From Methylobacterium sp. Leaf465 (GTDB lineage Bacteria; Pseudomonadota; Alphaproteobacteria; Rhizobiales; Beijerinckiaceae): a DNA stretch of 64,000 bases. The stretch covers positions 65,004-129,003 of the forward strand of contig NZ_LMRA01000023.1 of NCBI RefSeq assembly GCF_001424705.1, read 5' to 3'. The stretch's first letter is position 1, and each line of letters begins with the position of its first letter. The notes below the pieces were generated by a model that was not told the DNA's origin, did not search any database, and saw nothing but the letters and a program-made list of their open reading frames with translations. This document shows positions 53,137-63,343 of the stretch, piece after piece. The position numbers and the translations under genes are program-made.

Positions 53137-53218
53137 CCGCGCCGCGCCCTGGACTCCGCCCGGGCGCTTGTGCAGTGCCTCCGTGCGCGACGCGCGCGCG
53201 GGGCGGAGATCGAACGGA

Positions 53219-53989
53219 ATGGCCCACCAGGGAACGACGCGGCCGGCGCTGCCGGTCGGCGAGACGCTGCGGGAAGGCGTGCGGTCCGCGCTTCCGGCGA
53301 TCCGCGCCCTCGGCTCGGCGACCACCGCGGCGTTCCTCGTCGTCCTGGCCAAGGAGGCGGCCCACACGCTGATGGGCGACCCGACGCGGCCCGCGCGCTT
53401 CCAGGACGACCTCTTCCTGGTCGACGGCCTCTGCACGATCCTGCTCGCCCCCTACTGGATGGCGATGTTCCGGCTCCTCCTCGGGGCCGACGGCTCCGTG
53501 CGGGCGGTCGTGGCGGGCCGGGCGGGGCCGTTCCAGGACTTCCTCGCCCTCGAGCTGTTCTGGCTCCTGGTCAGCGGGGTGCTGGACCGGGGCCTCGCGC
53601 CGGAGCGGCTCGGTCCGGGTCCGCTGATCGTCGGCCTGCTCGCCTGGATCGCCCTCCTGCTCCTGCAGATCTGGACCAGCCTGCTCGCGCCGGCCCTGGC
53701 GGTCGGCGCCCCCGAGGCGACCCTGCGCGGCGTGCTCGCGATGACCCGCGGATCGGCCGCCCGGATCGGCGTGATCCTCGTGGCCACGATCCTGCCGCTC
53801 GGCCTCGTGGACCGGATGCTGCACGCGCCCGAGCGCTCCGGGGCCGACCTGCCCCCCGTCGTCCTGGCCGTCCGGATCCTCGCCTCCAGCCTGATCGACA
53901 TGGCGCTGCTCGTCCTGGTGACGGCCCTCCTCGCCGCGATCTACCGGCGCCTGGGGCCGTCGGGGCGCGGCCTCACTCCACAGCCTTGA
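53219..53989 (+). CDS. Polytopic membrane protein, unknown
   Basis: A 256-residue protein with about five membrane helices (TTAAFLVVLAKEAA, DGLCTILLAPYWMAMFRLLL, FLALELFWLLVSGVLD, LIVGLLAWIALLLLQIW, LIDMALLVLVTALLAAIY). No charged motif of a known transporter. Start ATG 53219 with GGAG. The end overlaps the convergent YceI gene by 17 bases. I do not recognise it. Confidence 0.72.
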   Translation: MAHQGTTRPALPVGETLREGVRSALPAIRALGSATTAAFLVVLAKEAAHTLMGDPTRPARFQDDLFLVDGLCTILLAPYWMAMFRLLLGADGSVRAVVAGRAGPFQDFLALELFWLLVSGVLDRGLAPERLGPGPLIVGLLAWIALLLLQIWTSLLAPALAVGAPEATLRGVLAMTRGSAARIGVILVATILPLGLVDRMLHAPERSGADLPPVVLAVRILASSLIDMALLVLVTALLAAIYRRLGPSGRGLTPQP

Positions 53990-54632
53990 ACTCGCCCTCG
54001 AGCCGCAGGGACACCTCGTCGCCGAGGAGCGGCAGGAAGGCGTTGATGCCGAAATCCGAGCGCTTGATCACCGCCCGTCCGTCGAAGCCGACCGTGTAGG
54101 CCTGGTTCACCGGGTTGATCCCGGCCTGGTTGAAGGTGGCGTCGAAGGCCACCGGCCGCGTCACCCCCTTGAGCGTCAGGTCGCCGTTGACCCGCGCGGT
54201 GGCGGGGCTCGTCGGCTCGATGCTGGTCGCGGTGAACGTGGCCTTGGGGAACTTTGCGGTGTCGAAGAAGTCCGGCGCCTTGAGGTGCTGGTTGAGCCGG
54301 TCGTCGAGGCCGTTGACGCTGTCGGTGCCGATGGTGACCGTGAGGGTGGATTTGGCCGGCTCCTTCGGGTCGAGCACCGCCTGCGCGGTCACGTCGGTGA
54401 TCTGGCCGTAATAGGTCGAGAAACCGAGGTGGCTCACCGACCAGGTGATCTTGCCGTGGGCGGAATCGAGCACGTAGTCGCCCGGACGCACCTGGGTCGG
54501 ATCGCTGGAGGGCGCGGCCGGTGCCGGCGTGGCCGGTGCCGGTGCCGGCGTCTCGGCCGCCCGGGCCGCGCCGGCGGTGAACAGGAGCCCGGAGGCGAGG
54601 AGCAGCGCGGTCTGGCGCATCGAGACGGTCAT
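53973..54632 (-). CDS. yceI: YceI-family periplasmic protein
   Basis: A 219-residue protein. The signal peptide (TALLLASGLLFTAGAARA) is followed by a Pro/Ala-rich linker and the YceI lipocalin-like barrel: YVLDSAHGKITWSVSHLGFS, DFFDTAKFPKATFTATSIEP, and DLTLKGVTRPVAFDATF. YceI binds isoprenoids such as ubiquinone precursors and is alkali-induced in E. coli. Start ATG 54632 or 54620; both give the signal peptide. It overlaps the end of the preceding convergent gene by 17 bases. Confidence 0.9.
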   Translation of the reverse strand: MTVSMRQTALLLASGLLFTAGAARAAETPAPAPATPAPAAPSSDPTQVRPGDYVLDSAHGKITWSVSHLGFSTYYGQITDVTAQAVLDPKEPAKSTLTVTIGTDSVNGLDDRLNQHLKAPDFFDTAKFPKATFTATSIEPTSPATARVNGDLTLKGVTRPVAFDATFNQAGINPVNQAYTVGFDGRAVIKRSDFGINAFLPLLGDEVSLRLEGEFKAVE

Positions 54633-54792
54633 CCGTGTGTGTCGGGCAGGGCGCCTTTGATTTCACGAACGCCGCGCGGCCTCAAGGCGGGCCGGCCGCC
54701 GTCGCGACGGAGCACATGGCGCTCGGGCGCGCCGGCCTGTAGGCAATCCGCCGACGGATGGGCATCCGGCGGCGCGAGGGATGGGCGAGGCG

Positions 54793-55410
54793 ATGATCGG
54801 CAAGCTGAAGGGCGTGGTGGATTCCTATGGCGAGGATTTCGTGATCCTCGACGTGCAGGGCGTCGGCTACGTGGTCCACTGCTCCGCCCGGACGCTCCAG
54901 CGCCTGCCCGGCATCGGCGAGGCGGCGGACCTCGCCATCGAGACCCATGTCCGGGAGGACATGATCCGGCTCTACGGCTTCCGCTCGGATGCCGAGCGCG
55001 AGTGGTTCCGCCTGCTCCAGACCGTGCAGGGCGTGGGCAGCAAGGTCGCCCTCGGCCTGCTCTCGGTGCTCGAGCCCGGGGCTCTCGCCTCGGCCATCGC
55101 CATGGGCGACAAGGGCGCGGTGGCGCGGGCCCCCGGCGTCGGCCCGCGCCTCGCCGCCCGCCTCGTGGCGGAACTCAAGGACAAGGCCCCGGCCTTCGCG
55201 CCCATCGATCCCGCGGTGATCGCGCTGTCCGGCGCGGTCGAGGCCCGCACGGCGCCGCAGCCCGTCGCCGACGCCATCTCGGCCCTGGTCAATCTCGGCT
55301 ACGCCCCGGTCCAGGCCTCCGCGGCGATCGCCGAGGCCCTCAAGAACGCGGGCGAGGGCGCCGAGGCCAAGACCCTCATCCGGCTGGGATTGCGCGAACT
55401 CGCCCGGTGA
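54793..55410 (+). CDS. ruvA: Holliday junction protein RuvA
   Basis: A 205-residue RuvA. The OB fold starts [20 protein letters not shown]; two helix-hairpin-helix motifs follow ([17 protein letters not shown] and [20 protein letters not shown]); the C-terminal domain III ([20 protein letters not shown]) contacts RuvB. I chose ATG 54793 because RuvA begins MIGK; ATG 54781 would add four residues. Two iron genes and a nuclease separate it from ruvB. Confidence 0.96.
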   Translation: MIGKLKGVVDSYGEDFVILDVQGVGYVVHCSARTLQRLPGIGEAADLAIETHVREDMIRLYGFRSDAEREWFRLLQTVQGVGSKVALGLLSVLEPGALASAIAMGDKGAVARAPGVGPRLAARLVAELKDKAPAFAPIDPAVIALSGAVEARTAPQPVADAISALVNLGYAPVQASAAIAEALKNAGEGAEAKTLIRLGLRELAR

Positions 55411-55512
55411 CGGCTCGTCGATCGTTGGGGCGCGACGGAATTGTGCCCTTGACGCTCGCCATTCCCGTTGCCAGTTTGGAAGGAGACAGCTAACCTGCTG
55501 AAAGTAAAGCAG

Positions 55513-55529
55513 TTTTCAATTATTCTAAT
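55513..55529. promoter_or_regulatory. Irr/ICE-like iron box before bfd-bfr
   Basis: TTTTCAATTATTCTAAT matches the ICE palindrome TTTAGAATTATTCTAAA at 14 of 17 positions. It is the most AT-rich spot nearby, 141 bases before bfd. Irr controls bfd/bfr in several Rhizobiales. Together with the site before fbpA it suggests one iron regulon. Confidence 0.55.
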
Positions 55530-55669
55530 CTACGCGCCAATCCGATGCACGGGCTCAGCTTTTGCGCTCTGGCGTCAACACCGCCTCAGATTCGACGAAG
55601 TGGCCGGGTGAAACCCTCACCCGGCGGCCTCTACCCGACACGCGAGCCACGCACGAGTCACGGTCCCGC

Positions 55670-55939
55670 ATGATCGTCTGTTCCTGCAACGTCCTGTCCG
55701 ATCGCGCGGTGCGCGCCTGCCTGCATCGCGGCCCGGATTGTCCGCGCACGCCGGCCCAGGTCCAGGCCTGCCTCGGGTGCAGCCCGAAATGCGGGCGCTG
55801 CGCCCGGACCATCCGCGGCATCCTGCAGAACGCCCTCGAAAATGCCCGCGATGAGGCCGCGCATGCGTGCACGGCGACTTGCGCGAGCTCCTGTAGTTTG
55901 GTCAAGGTCCAGGCTGCGGAGGAGGGGATCGCCGCCTGA
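55670..55939 (+). CDS. bfd: Bacterioferritin-associated ferredoxin (BFD-type)
   Basis: An 89-residue [2Fe-2S] protein. The cysteine pattern of Bfd is CSC at residues 4-6 and CGRC later (CLGCSPKCGRC), with typical MIVCSCNVLSDRAVRACL. Bfd gives an electron to bacterioferritin to free stored iron. The C-terminal tail is Ala-rich with extra Cys (HACTATCASSC). Start ATG 55670; 62 bases before bfr. Confidence 0.88.
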   Translation: MIVCSCNVLSDRAVRACLHRGPDCPRTPAQVQACLGCSPKCGRCARTIRGILQNALENARDEAAHACTATCASSCSLVKVQAAEEGIAA

Positions 55940-56001
55940 GCGCCCATTCCGGGTGCTGAAGCTCCCCTCCGGCTGAACGTGCCTCAAGGGAGATTGGGCG
56001 G

Positions 56002-56499
56002 ATGAAGGGTGATGCGAAGGTCGTCGAGTACCTCAATCGGGGACTGCGCAGCGAGCTCACGGCGGTCAGCCAGTACTGGCTCCATTTCCGCATGCTCAAC
56101 GACTGGGGTTACATCGAGCTCGCCAAGTTCTGGCGCAAGGAATCCATCGAGGAGATGAACCACGCGGATCGGTTCGTCGACCGGATCCTGTTCCTCGACG
56201 GCTTCCCGAACCTGCAGGAACTCGATCCCCTGCGGATCGGTCAGAATGTCCAGGAGATCATCGAGTGCGATCTCGCCGCCGAGAACGAGGCGCGCGCGCT
56301 GTACCTCGAGGCGGCCAAGTACTGTGATTCGATCAACGACCGGGTGTCGAAGCGCCTGTTCGAGGATCTGGCCGAGGACGAGGAGGGCCATATCGACTTC
56401 CTCGAGACGCAGCTGGAGCTGATCGGCCAGATCGGCCTGCCGCTCTACGCCCAGAAGCACATCGGCGGCCTGGAGCCGATCGCTCCCGAAGCCGAATAA
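56002..56499 (+). CDS. bfr: Bacterioferritin
   Basis: A 165-residue bacterioferritin. All ferroxidase ligands are kept: Glu18, Glu51, His54, Glu94, Glu127 and His130. Met52 is the haem ligand. It stores iron in a 24-mer. Start ATG 56002 with AAGGGAG. Pairing with bfd upstream and the ICE-like box points to control by iron. A hairpin ends the unit. Confidence 0.96.
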   Translation: MKGDAKVVEYLNRGLRSELTAVSQYWLHFRMLNDWGYIELAKFWRKESIEEMNHADRFVDRILFLDGFPNLQELDPLRIGQNVQEIIECDLAAENEARALYLEAAKYCDSINDRVSKRLFEDLAEDEEGHIDFLETQLELIGQIGLPLYAQKHIGGLEPIAPEAE

Positions 56500-56515
56500 A
56501 GCTAGGAATGATGGG

Positions 56516-56539
56516 GCGCCGGGCTTCGAGGCCCGGCGC
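56516..56539. terminator. Bidirectional terminator between bfr and Uma2 gene
   Basis: GCGCCGGGC-TTCGAG-GCCCGGCGC is a 9-bp perfect stem lying between the ends of two convergent genes. No T-run on either side. It could end both transcripts. Confidence 0.65.
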
Positions 56540-57094
56540 TCAAACGGATAGGACCCGAAAGTAGATATCGCGCAGGGACAGCACCGCCTGGATCGTCGAA
56601 AGATCGAGGACCTCATCGAGGCCATCGATCACCCGATACCCGCTCCAGCGTCCTTCGATGCGGTCGAAGACCTCGAGATGCGGCCGGTCCCGCGCCACCA
56701 GCACATAGTGCTGAAGTGAGGCGAGCTGCTGATAGACGGCCCACTTCTCGAAGCGATCCCGGGCTTCGGTCCCAGGTGAGAGCACCTCGACCAGGACCGT
56801 GGGATTCTCAACAGACGTTGCGCCTGGTTCGATGTCGCCGCAGACGACGAGCACATCCGGAAGCATCGCGGCCTCCAGGGTTTTGCTCTTCATGTAGAAT
56901 GTTTCGGTGAAGGTCTGGCAGGACGATTCCTTCGCGCGAAAACCGACTTCCAGGCCCAGGGCGATGTTCTGGACGATCCGCGCATGCTCCCAGCGCGCGC
57001 CGACCATCATCCGGACCACGCGTCCCCCGATCAGCTCCCAGCGCTCGTTACGGGGCTTATCGGCCAGCAACTCCTCGAAGTCGTCGAGGGCCAT
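56540..57094 (-). CDS. Uma2-family (DUF820) endonuclease
   Basis: A 184-residue protein of the Uma2 family. The opening ALDDFEELLADKPRNERWEL is typical. The PD-(D/E)XK core is AAMLPDVLVVCGD, LVEVLSPGTEARDRFEKWAV (Glu, later Lys). These nucleases are abundant in cyanobacteria and some methylobacteria; role unknown, sometimes toxin-like. Start ATG 57094 with AGGA about 10 bases upstream. Codon and base use is less GC than flanks, so it may be acquired. Confidence 0.85.
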   Translation of the reverse strand: MALDDFEELLADKPRNERWELIGGRVVRMMVGARWEHARIVQNIALGLEVGFRAKESSCQTFTETFYMKSKTLEAAMLPDVLVVCGDIEPGATSVENPTVLVEVLSPGTEARDRFEKWAVYQQLASLQHYVLVARDRPHLEVFDRIEGRWSGYRVIDGLDEVLDLSTIQAVLSLRDIYFRVLSV

Positions 57095-57265
57095 CCGTTC
57101 GAATTCCTGCGACGCACCGCCCACGGGAAGCTCTCCGGCTGCGACGAACCCGCGCCCCACACGCCCTGCGCCGCGACGGGAATGTAGCGCGAACGGCGCC
57201 GTTATGCGACATCCGCCAGGAGAACAGATGATGGACGCTGGCCCCGGCCCCCACCGAGAATCCGT

Positions 57266-58372
57266 GTGAGCAAACCTGCGAGACCCACCTCGAAGGCATC
57301 GGCGCCCAAATCGCCGACCCTCCATCCGCTTCCCGAATCGCTCCTCACGCCCGAGCGGCGCGAGGACGACCTGGAGCAGTCGATCCGGCCCTTGAGCCTG
57401 TCCGAATTCATCGGACAGCGGGCGGCGCGCGCCAACATGAGCATCTTCATCGAGTCGGCCAAGAAGACCGGTTCGGCCCTGGACCACGTGCTGTTCGTCG
57501 GGCCGCCCGGCCTCGGCAAGACGACGCTGGCGCAGATCGTCGCCCGCGAACTCGGGGTGAACTTCCGCTCCACCTCCGGCCCGGTCATCGCCAAGGCGGG
57601 CGACCTCGCCGCCCAGCTGACGAACCTGGAAGAGCGCGACGTGCTCTTCATCGACGAGATCCACCGCCTCAATCCGGCGGTGGAGGAGATCCTCTATCCG
57701 GCGATGGAGGATTACCAGCTCGACCTCATCATCGGCGAGGGGCCGGCCGCCCGCTCGGTGAAGATCGAGCTGCCCAAGTTCACCCTGGTCGGGGCCACCA
57801 CCCGCGCCGGCCTGCTGACCACGCCCCTGCGCGACCGGTTCGGCATTCCGATCCGGCTGGAATTCTACGACGTCGACGAGCTCGAGCTCATCGTCAGCCG
57901 GGGCGCCCGGGTGCTCGGCCTCGGCATGTCGCCGGAGGGCGCCAACGAGATCGCCAAGCGCGCCCGGGGGACGCCCCGCATCGCCGGGCGGCTGCTGCGC
58001 CGGGTGCGCGACTTCGCCATCGTGGCCGATGCGCCCACGGTGACCCGCGCCATCGCCGACCGGGCGCTGCAACTCCTCGACGTCGATCCGGCGGGCCTCG
58101 ACGTGATGGACCGCAAGTACCTGACGATGATCGCGAGCTCCTTCAACGGCGGGCCGGTCGGGATCGAGACCATCGCGGCCGCGCTGTCGGAGCCCCGCGA
58201 CGCGATCGAGGACATCATCGAGCCGTTCCTGATCCAGAAGGGGTTTGTCCAGCGCACCCCGCGCGGGCGCATGCTCACGCCCCACGCCTTCCGCCACATG
58301 GGCTTTCCCGAGCCCCGGCGCGAACCGAGCGGGCAGTTCGGCCTGTTCAACGCCGGCGACCCGGACGCCTGA
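57266..58372 (+). CDS. ruvB: Holliday junction helicase RuvB
   Basis: A 368-residue AAA+ motor. Walker A is [20 protein letters not shown], Walker [21 protein letters not shown], sensor 1 [12 protein letters not shown], and the Arg finger in LRDRFGI. The winged-helix domain ends with [17 protein letters not shown]. It drives branch migration with RuvA. Start GTG 57266. Separated from ruvA by the iron genes and Uma2. Confidence 0.97.
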   Translation: MSKPARPTSKASAPKSPTLHPLPESLLTPERREDDLEQSIRPLSLSEFIGQRAARANMSIFIESAKKTGSALDHVLFVGPPGLGKTTLAQIVARELGVNFRSTSGPVIAKAGDLAAQLTNLEERDVLFIDEIHRLNPAVEEILYPAMEDYQLDLIIGEGPAARSVKIELPKFTLVGATTRAGLLTTPLRDRFGIPIRLEFYDVDELELIVSRGARVLGLGMSPEGANEIAKRARGTPRIAGRLLRRVRDFAIVADAPTVTRAIADRALQLLDVDPAGLDVMDRKYLTMIASSFNGGPVGIETIAAALSEPRDAIEDIIEPFLIQKGFVQRTPRGRMLTPHAFRHMGFPEPRREPSGQFGLFNAGDPDA

Positions 58373-58390
58373 ACGGCGTGCGGCCGAGGG

Positions 58391-58499
58391 ATCGTACCAA
58401 ATCCTTCCGATCCCTACGGGATGGCGGATTTGGGCTTCGCTCGAGCGCCGCGCGGGCTTGCCGATCCGGGCCCGCTTCGCTCGAGCGGACCCCGTATCA
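58391..58499 (-). repeat. 110-bp dispersed repeat, copy 2 (overlaps GGDEF-EAL stop)
   Basis: Homologous by eye to 40631-40738. On the minus strand it opens with TGATACGGGGTCCGCTCGAG; the first three bases are the stop of the GGDEF-EAL gene. Hairpins: CCAAATCC (58397-58404) with GGATTTGG, and CCGCT/AGCGG around TCGCTCG. It lies at the end of convergent ruvB, possibly ending both. Confidence 0.8.
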
Positions 58500-61250
58500 G
58501 GCCGCGTCGCGCTGGTGCGTCCGGTCGGACCGCGCGTCCGCGCGATCCGGCAGGGCGAAGGTCCGGCGGGTCAGGATGTCCGTGAGGTCGGGCGCCGGCC
58601 GGGCCCGACTGAAGAGGAAGCCCTGCAGCGCGTCGCAGCCTTCCGCCTCGAGGAGGGCGGCCTGCTCGGCCGTCTCGACGCCCTCGGCGACGACGCCCAT
58701 GTTGCAGGCCTTGCCGAGGCCCACCAGGGCCCGGACGATGGCGATGGCGCCCCCGTCCTGCCCGAGGGTGCGGACGAAGGACTGATCGATCTTGAGCGTG
58801 TCGAAGGGAAACCGGCGCAGGTAGCTGACGCTCGAATAGCCCGTGCCGAAATCGTCCATCGCGATCCGGACACCGAGGCTCTTCAGGCGATGCAGGATCC
58901 GGAAGGTGTCGGCGTGGTCGCGCAGGAGCACGGATTCGGTGATCTCCAGTTCCAGCCGGCTCGCCACGAGTCCGGCGCCGATCAGCGCCCGCGTCACGTC
59001 CTCGACGAGGTCGCCGCGGAGGAACTGCACGGAGGAGAGGTTGACGGCGATCGTGAGCGTGTCCGGCCAGGTCGCCGCGTCGCGGCAGGCCTGGGCCAGG
59101 ACCCAGGCGCCGATCGACCGGATCAGGCCCATCTCCTCGGCCAGGGGAATGAAGGTCGCCGGACCGATCAGGCCCTCCTGGGGATGGCGCCAGCGCAGCA
59201 GCGCCTCGAAGCCCTTGAGGGTCCGGGTCCCGGCCGCGACGAGGGGCTGGTAGTGCAGCTCGAACTGCCCGGCCGCCAAGGCGCGCCGCAGCTCGGTCCC
59301 GAGCTGGTGCCGGCGCTGGATGTCCACGTCCATGTCGGTCTCGAAGAAGCGCCAGGTGCCCCGGCCCGCCGCCTTGGCCTGGTACAGGGCCACGTCGGCA
59401 CGGCGCAGGACGGCGTCGCTCTCGGTGTCCGTCGGCTCCACGAGGGCGATGCCGATGCTGGTGCCGATGACGATCTCCCGGTCCTGGACCGCGAAGGGCA
59501 TCTGGAGCATCGCGACGAGGCGCGCGGCGAGATCGGCCGCCTCCCCGGGCGCGACGATCCCGGACTGCACGATGGCGAACTCGTCGCCCCCCAGGCGCGC
59601 GACGAAATCGGACGGGCGCAGGCATTCCCGCAGGCGCTGCCCCGCCAGGCACAGGAGGGCATCCCCGGCCGGATGACCCAGGGTGTCGTTGACCCCCTTG
59701 AAGCCGTCGAGGTCGAGGTAGAGCACCGCCGTCCGCCTGCCGCCGCGGCCGGCGAGCACGCCCGCCATGTGCTCGCGCAGGAAGGCCCGGTTGGGCAATC
59801 CGGTCAGCGCATCGTGGCGCGCCATCCGGACGATCTGCGCCTCGCTCCGGCGGCGCTCCGTGACGTCCTCGTGCGTGCATTGCCAGCCGCCCCGGATCGG
59901 AACGTGCTTGACGGCGATGGCCCGCCCATCGGCGAGATCCCAGGTGAAGGAGGCCGGCGATCGCGCGGCCTCCTCCGGGGCGGGCCAGGGCGGAGCGCGA
60001 TCGCCGTTGCTCGCCGTGAGATAGGACCGGATGGCCGCCAGCGTCGTGCCGGGCTGGCGCAGGTCCGGCGGGACGCCGTGCAGCGCGACGTAGCGCGCGT
60101 TCATCACGATCAGCCGGTTGTCCTGGTCGAACAGGCAGAGCCCTTGGGTCATGGTGTCGAGGGCGACCCCGAAGCGGGCATATTGCGTGCGCAGCGCGTG
60201 CTCGCTGCGGGCCCGCTCCTCCGCGCGCAGGAGCCGTTCCTGGCCGCCGGCCTGGCGCCGGCCGAGCACGAAGAGCCCGACGAGCCCGAGGTCGAGGAGG
60301 CCGGCGGCCGCGCCCAGCACCGTGGCCTGGCGGCGCCAGGGCGCCAGGGCCGCCGCGGTGGTGCGGCTGACGCTCAGGGTCGCCGGATAGGTCGAGAGGG
60401 CCCGGGTCGCGATGAGCCGGTCCTGCTGGTCGATCGGGCTGACGGTCCGGGTGACGCCGCCGGCCTTGTTCTGCAGGGCGATCAGGGCGGCCCCGGTCGT
60501 GGTGTACCCGCGTCCGATCGCGTTGTCCCGGTGCGGATGGCGCACCAGCAGCACGCCGTCGGTGCGGAACAGCGAGATCACGTAATCGGGCTGCGGCGCG
60601 ATCTGGCCGTAGAGGCCGGCGAAGTACTCCAGCTCCACCGCGCCGAGCACGAGCCCGAGGAACGTCCCGTCCGGGGCGGAGATCTTGCGGGCGATGTACA
60701 GGGTCCAGGTTCCGTTGCCGCGGTTCTGCACCGGCTCGCTGACGAAGCGCTGGAGCAGCGGGTCCGAGGCCAGGGCCTTGAAGTAGGCCCGGTCGGCGAT
60801 GTTCACGTCCGGGATGGGCCAGAACCGGGTGAAGTTGCGCAGGGTCCCGGTGTGATCGACCACCGTGACGGCGTTGACCTGGGGCAGGGCCGCCGTGCGG
60901 GCGCGCAGGGACTCGTGCATGGCGCGCGTCGAGACCTGGGCCGCGAAGGCCGCGGGCGTGGCGATCTCGGCGGCGCGGATCTCGTCGATGAGGGCGTCCT
61001 GCACGAGCTCGATCGCCTGCAGGGCCCGGTCGGCCTGATCCGCCAGGACGGTGGCGAGGCTGACGAGGTTCTGCTCGGTATCGGCGACGGCCCGGCCGTG
61101 CAGGTCCGCGATGAAGAGCCCCGCCCCCGCGGCGATCGCCAGGCCGAGAACGCCACCCGCGGATGCGAGCAGCACGATGGAGCCGGCGTGAAGGGTTTTC
61201 GCCAGGGCGATCAGATGAGCCGATCGCTTCCGAACGCTGGCCGTAAGCAT
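58497..61250 (-). CDS. Cache-PAS-GGDEF-EAL c-di-GMP enzyme
   Basis: A 917-residue protein. Two membrane helices (residues about 20-45 and 320-345) bracket a periplasmic Cache-type sensor (NADRAYFKALAS-like ADRAYFKALASDPLLQ). A PAS domain follows (DTMTQGLCLFDQDNRLIVMN), then GGDEF (LGGDEFA, near residue 553) with an intact RxxD inhibitory site five residues upstream (RPSD), then EAL (GFEALLRW near 679, with DDFGTGYSS and AEGVET). Both synthase and phosphodiesterase look intact. Start ATG 61250 with AAGGATAGGA. Stop codon lies in the dispersed repeat. Confidence 0.94.
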   Translation of the reverse strand: MLTASVRKRSAHLIALAKTLHAGSIVLLASAGGVLGLAIAAGAGLFIADLHGRAVADTEQNLVSLATVLADQADRALQAIELVQDALIDEIRAAEIATPAAFAAQVSTRAMHESLRARTAALPQVNAVTVVDHTGTLRNFTRFWPIPDVNIADRAYFKALASDPLLQRFVSEPVQNRGNGTWTLYIARKISAPDGTFLGLVLGAVELEYFAGLYGQIAPQPDYVISLFRTDGVLLVRHPHRDNAIGRGYTTTGAALIALQNKAGGVTRTVSPIDQQDRLIATRALSTYPATLSVSRTTAAALAPWRRQATVLGAAAGLLDLGLVGLFVLGRRQAGGQERLLRAEERARSEHALRTQYARFGVALDTMTQGLCLFDQDNRLIVMNARYVALHGVPPDLRQPGTTLAAIRSYLTASNGDRAPPWPAPEEAARSPASFTWDLADGRAIAVKHVPIRGGWQCTHEDVTERRRSEAQIVRMARHDALTGLPNRAFLREHMAGVLAGRGGRRTAVLYLDLDGFKGVNDTLGHPAGDALLCLAGQRLRECLRPSDFVARLGGDEFAIVQSGIVAPGEAADLAARLVAMLQMPFAVQDREIVIGTSIGIALVEPTDTESDAVLRRADVALYQAKAAGRGTWRFFETDMDVDIQRRHQLGTELRRALAAGQFELHYQPLVAAGTRTLKGFEALLRWRHPQEGLIGPATFIPLAEEMGLIRSIGAWVLAQACRDAATWPDTLTIAVNLSSVQFLRGDLVEDVTRALIGAGLVASRLELEITESVLLRDHADTFRILHRLKSLGVRIAMDDFGTGYSSVSYLRRFPFDTLKIDQSFVRTLGQDGGAIAIVRALVGLGKACNMGVVAEGVETAEQAALLEAEGCDALQGFLFSRARPAPDLTDILTRRTFALPDRADARSDRTHQRDAA

Positions 61251-61591
61251 GTTCCTATCCTTGTACCGCCACGGCGGCACAGACATCGCCCCGGAGCGAC
61301 TCGGCGTTGCTTCCCGGGGGGCGCCAAGTGCTCGGCGCTCCAGCGCCTTCCGGTGGATCAACGTGGGAACGCCTTAATTTTCCGTCCGTGCTTTCCGGCG
61401 GAATCTTTGCTCCGCCCGCGCCGAAACCCGCGCCGTCGACGCGCGGCCTCCCGCGGGACCGCGTTGCTCGCCCCTCGGAATCTGCTAGAGCGGCCCACCG
61501 CTCGCGGACGCTGCGCACCCCGTCGCGGAGGCCTCGGCGGGCGGTCTGCGGGCCGCGGGGGGCGTTCATCACGAATCCGGGAGCCGCCACG

Positions 61592-62038
61592 TTGACCCAG
61601 CCCGAACCCGGCGTGCACGCCCTCGCGGTGCGCGTCTATTACGAGGACACCGACTTCTCGGGCTTCGTCTACCACGCGAGCTACCTGCGCTTCATGGAGC
61701 GGGGACGCACCGAACTCCTGCGCGGGCTCGCGGGCGACCAGTCCGACCTGCACCGGGACGCGGCCGGCCTGCACTTCGTCGTGCGCCGCATGGTGATCGA
61801 CTATGCCAAGCCGGCGCGGATGGACGACCTCCTCGAGGTCCGGACCTGGACGACCGCGATGAAGGGCGCCTCGATGCACCTCGCCCAGGAGGTCCGGCGG
61901 GACGGCGCGGTGCTGGTGAAGGCCGAGGTCGTCGTCGCCTGCGTGCGCGACGGTCGCGCGATCCGCCTGCCCGACAGCCTGCGGCGGCTCCTGTCCCCGG
62001 AGCGCGACGACACCGATCCCACGCCCCGGTCATCGTAG
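61592..62038 (+). CDS. ybgC: Acyl-CoA thioesterase YbgC (Tol-Pal cluster)
   Basis: A 148-residue hotdog thioesterase. The catalytic segment YYEDTDFSGFVYHASYLRFM is typical of YbgC (Asp in DTD). It belongs to the Tol-Pal operon by position. The start is TTG 61592, with GGGAG 8 bases upstream; no ATG gives the right N-terminus. It normally runs directly into tolQ, but here a minus-strand chemoreceptor lies between. Confidence 0.92.
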   Translation: MTQPEPGVHALAVRVYYEDTDFSGFVYHASYLRFMERGRTELLRGLAGDQSDLHRDAAGLHFVVRRMVIDYAKPARMDDLLEVRTWTTAMKGASMHLAQEVRRDGAVLVKAEVVVACVRDGRAIRLPDSLRRLLSPERDDTDPTPRSS

Positions 62039-62089
62039 CGGGGCCTGTGCCGACGTCCGGTCCCGCGCCCGGAGGTGGCCGCGTCCGCG

Positions 62090-63343
62090 TCAGATCTTGC
62101 GGACTTCGCCCAGGAAGAGCTTGACCGCGCCCGCCACCGCCTCGATCTCGCGATTGAGATCCGCGGTCGCGCGCAGCATGCTCTGGGCCGCGTCGGCCGA
62201 ATCCGTCGCGCTCGTGGCGACGGCGGCGACGCTGGAACTCACCGTCTCGGTCCGGCCCGAGGCCTCCTCGACGCTGCGGCGGATCTCGGTGGCGGTGGCC
62301 GACTGCTCCTCGACGGCCGAGCCGATGGAGATGGCGCTCTCGTCGATCCTCCCGATGATGCCGGCGATGCGCTCGATGGTGGACGCCGTGGACGTCGTCG
62401 CGGCCTGGATCATCGCGACCTGACGGGACACGTCGTCCGTCGCCCGGGCGGTCTGGGCCGCGAGCTCCTTGACCTCGCTGGCCACGACGGCGAAGCCGCG
62501 TCCGGCCGGCCCGGCGCGGGCCGCCTCGATGGTCGCGTTGAGGGCGAGGAGGTTGGTCTGGCTGGCGATCTGCCCGATCATCCCGACGACCTGGCCGATA
62601 TGGCCGGAATTCTCGCTGAGGGCGCGCACGCGCGTCACCGCCTCGCGGGCCTCCTCCACCGCCTCGCCCGTCACGGACCGGGAGCGGTCCATCTGCTGCG
62701 TGATCTCGGCATTGGCGGTGTTGAGTTCCTCGACGGCGCGGGCCACCGTCCGGACGTTGGCCGAGGTGCCGGACGCGCCGCGCGACGCCGTCGCGGCGGC
62801 CTCGGAGGTTTCGCCCGTCTTCTCCAGGACCTGGTTGGCCGCGTGGCGCAGGGTGTCGGTGGCATCGCCGGCGCCGTCGAGGGCCGCCCGGATGGCCCCG
62901 TCGAAGGCCGTGATCGCGTCGGCGAACGGCGTCACGTCGGCCCAGGACAGGACGGCGGCGATGTAGGCGCCCTGCGCCATCACCGCCGAGACATGCAGGT
63001 CGAGCGTCTTGGGGCCGAGGCGGATCTTCGTGTGCCAGGGCAGGCGCGACGGGTCCGCCACGATGCTGCGCTGGTGCTGGGGGTTCTTGTGAAACACATC
63101 CATCGAGGTTCCGACCATGCGGTCGGGATCGACGTCCTGGGGCAGGTCTTGCCGCAGCGCGTGCATGGTCTCGATGCTGCGCCGGTTGGCGAACGTGATG
63201 TTCGCGCTCACGGGATCGACGACGAGCACGTTGACCGGCAGCGCATCGAGGACCGCTTCCAGATCCATCTGCGGCGAGACCTTGGCCCGGTTCTCGGCGT
63301 GGGGGCGGCGCCATGCGTCCAGTATCGTTCTCTGGGTTTTCAT
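62090..63343 (-). CDS. PAS-containing cytoplasmic chemoreceptor
   Basis: A 417-residue methyl-accepting protein without membrane helices. A PAS-like domain is at about residues 25-145 ([20 protein letters not shown], then [20 protein letters not shown]). The signalling tip is [20 protein letters not shown], then [20 protein letters not shown]. It should sense a cytoplasmic signal such as redox or a ligand. I chose ATG 63343 ([11 protein letters not shown]) with GGCGGG upstream; TTG 63379 is also in frame. It splits ybgC from tolQ. Confidence 0.92.
   Translation of the reverse strand: MKTQRTILDAWRRPHAENRAKVSPQMDLEAVLDALPVNVLVVDPVSANITFANRRSIETMHALRQDLPQDVDPDRMVGTSMDVFHKNPQHQRSIVADPSRLPWHTKIRLGPKTLDLHVSAVMAQGAYIAAVLSWADVTPFADAITAFDGAIRAALDGAGDATDTLRHAANQVLEKTGETSEAAATASRGASGTSANVRTVARAVEELNTANAEITQQMDRSRSVTGEAVEEAREAVTRVRALSENSGHIGQVVGMIGQIASQTNLLALNATIEAARAGPAGRGFAVVASEVKELAAQTARATDDVSRQVAMIQAATTSTASTIERIAGIIGRIDESAISIGSAVEEQSATATEIRRSVEEASGRTETVSSSVAAVATSATDSADAAQSMLRATADLNREIEAVAGAVKLFLGEVRKI

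Noticed and set aside
58330-58372. QFGLF near the end of RuvB as a clamp-binding peptide
   Set aside because: The second and third residues depart from QL(S/D)LF and RuvB is not known to need the clamp.
58245-61595. 1116-codon plus-strand open frame
   Set aside because: Antisense to the GGDEF-EAL gene and of shadow composition.
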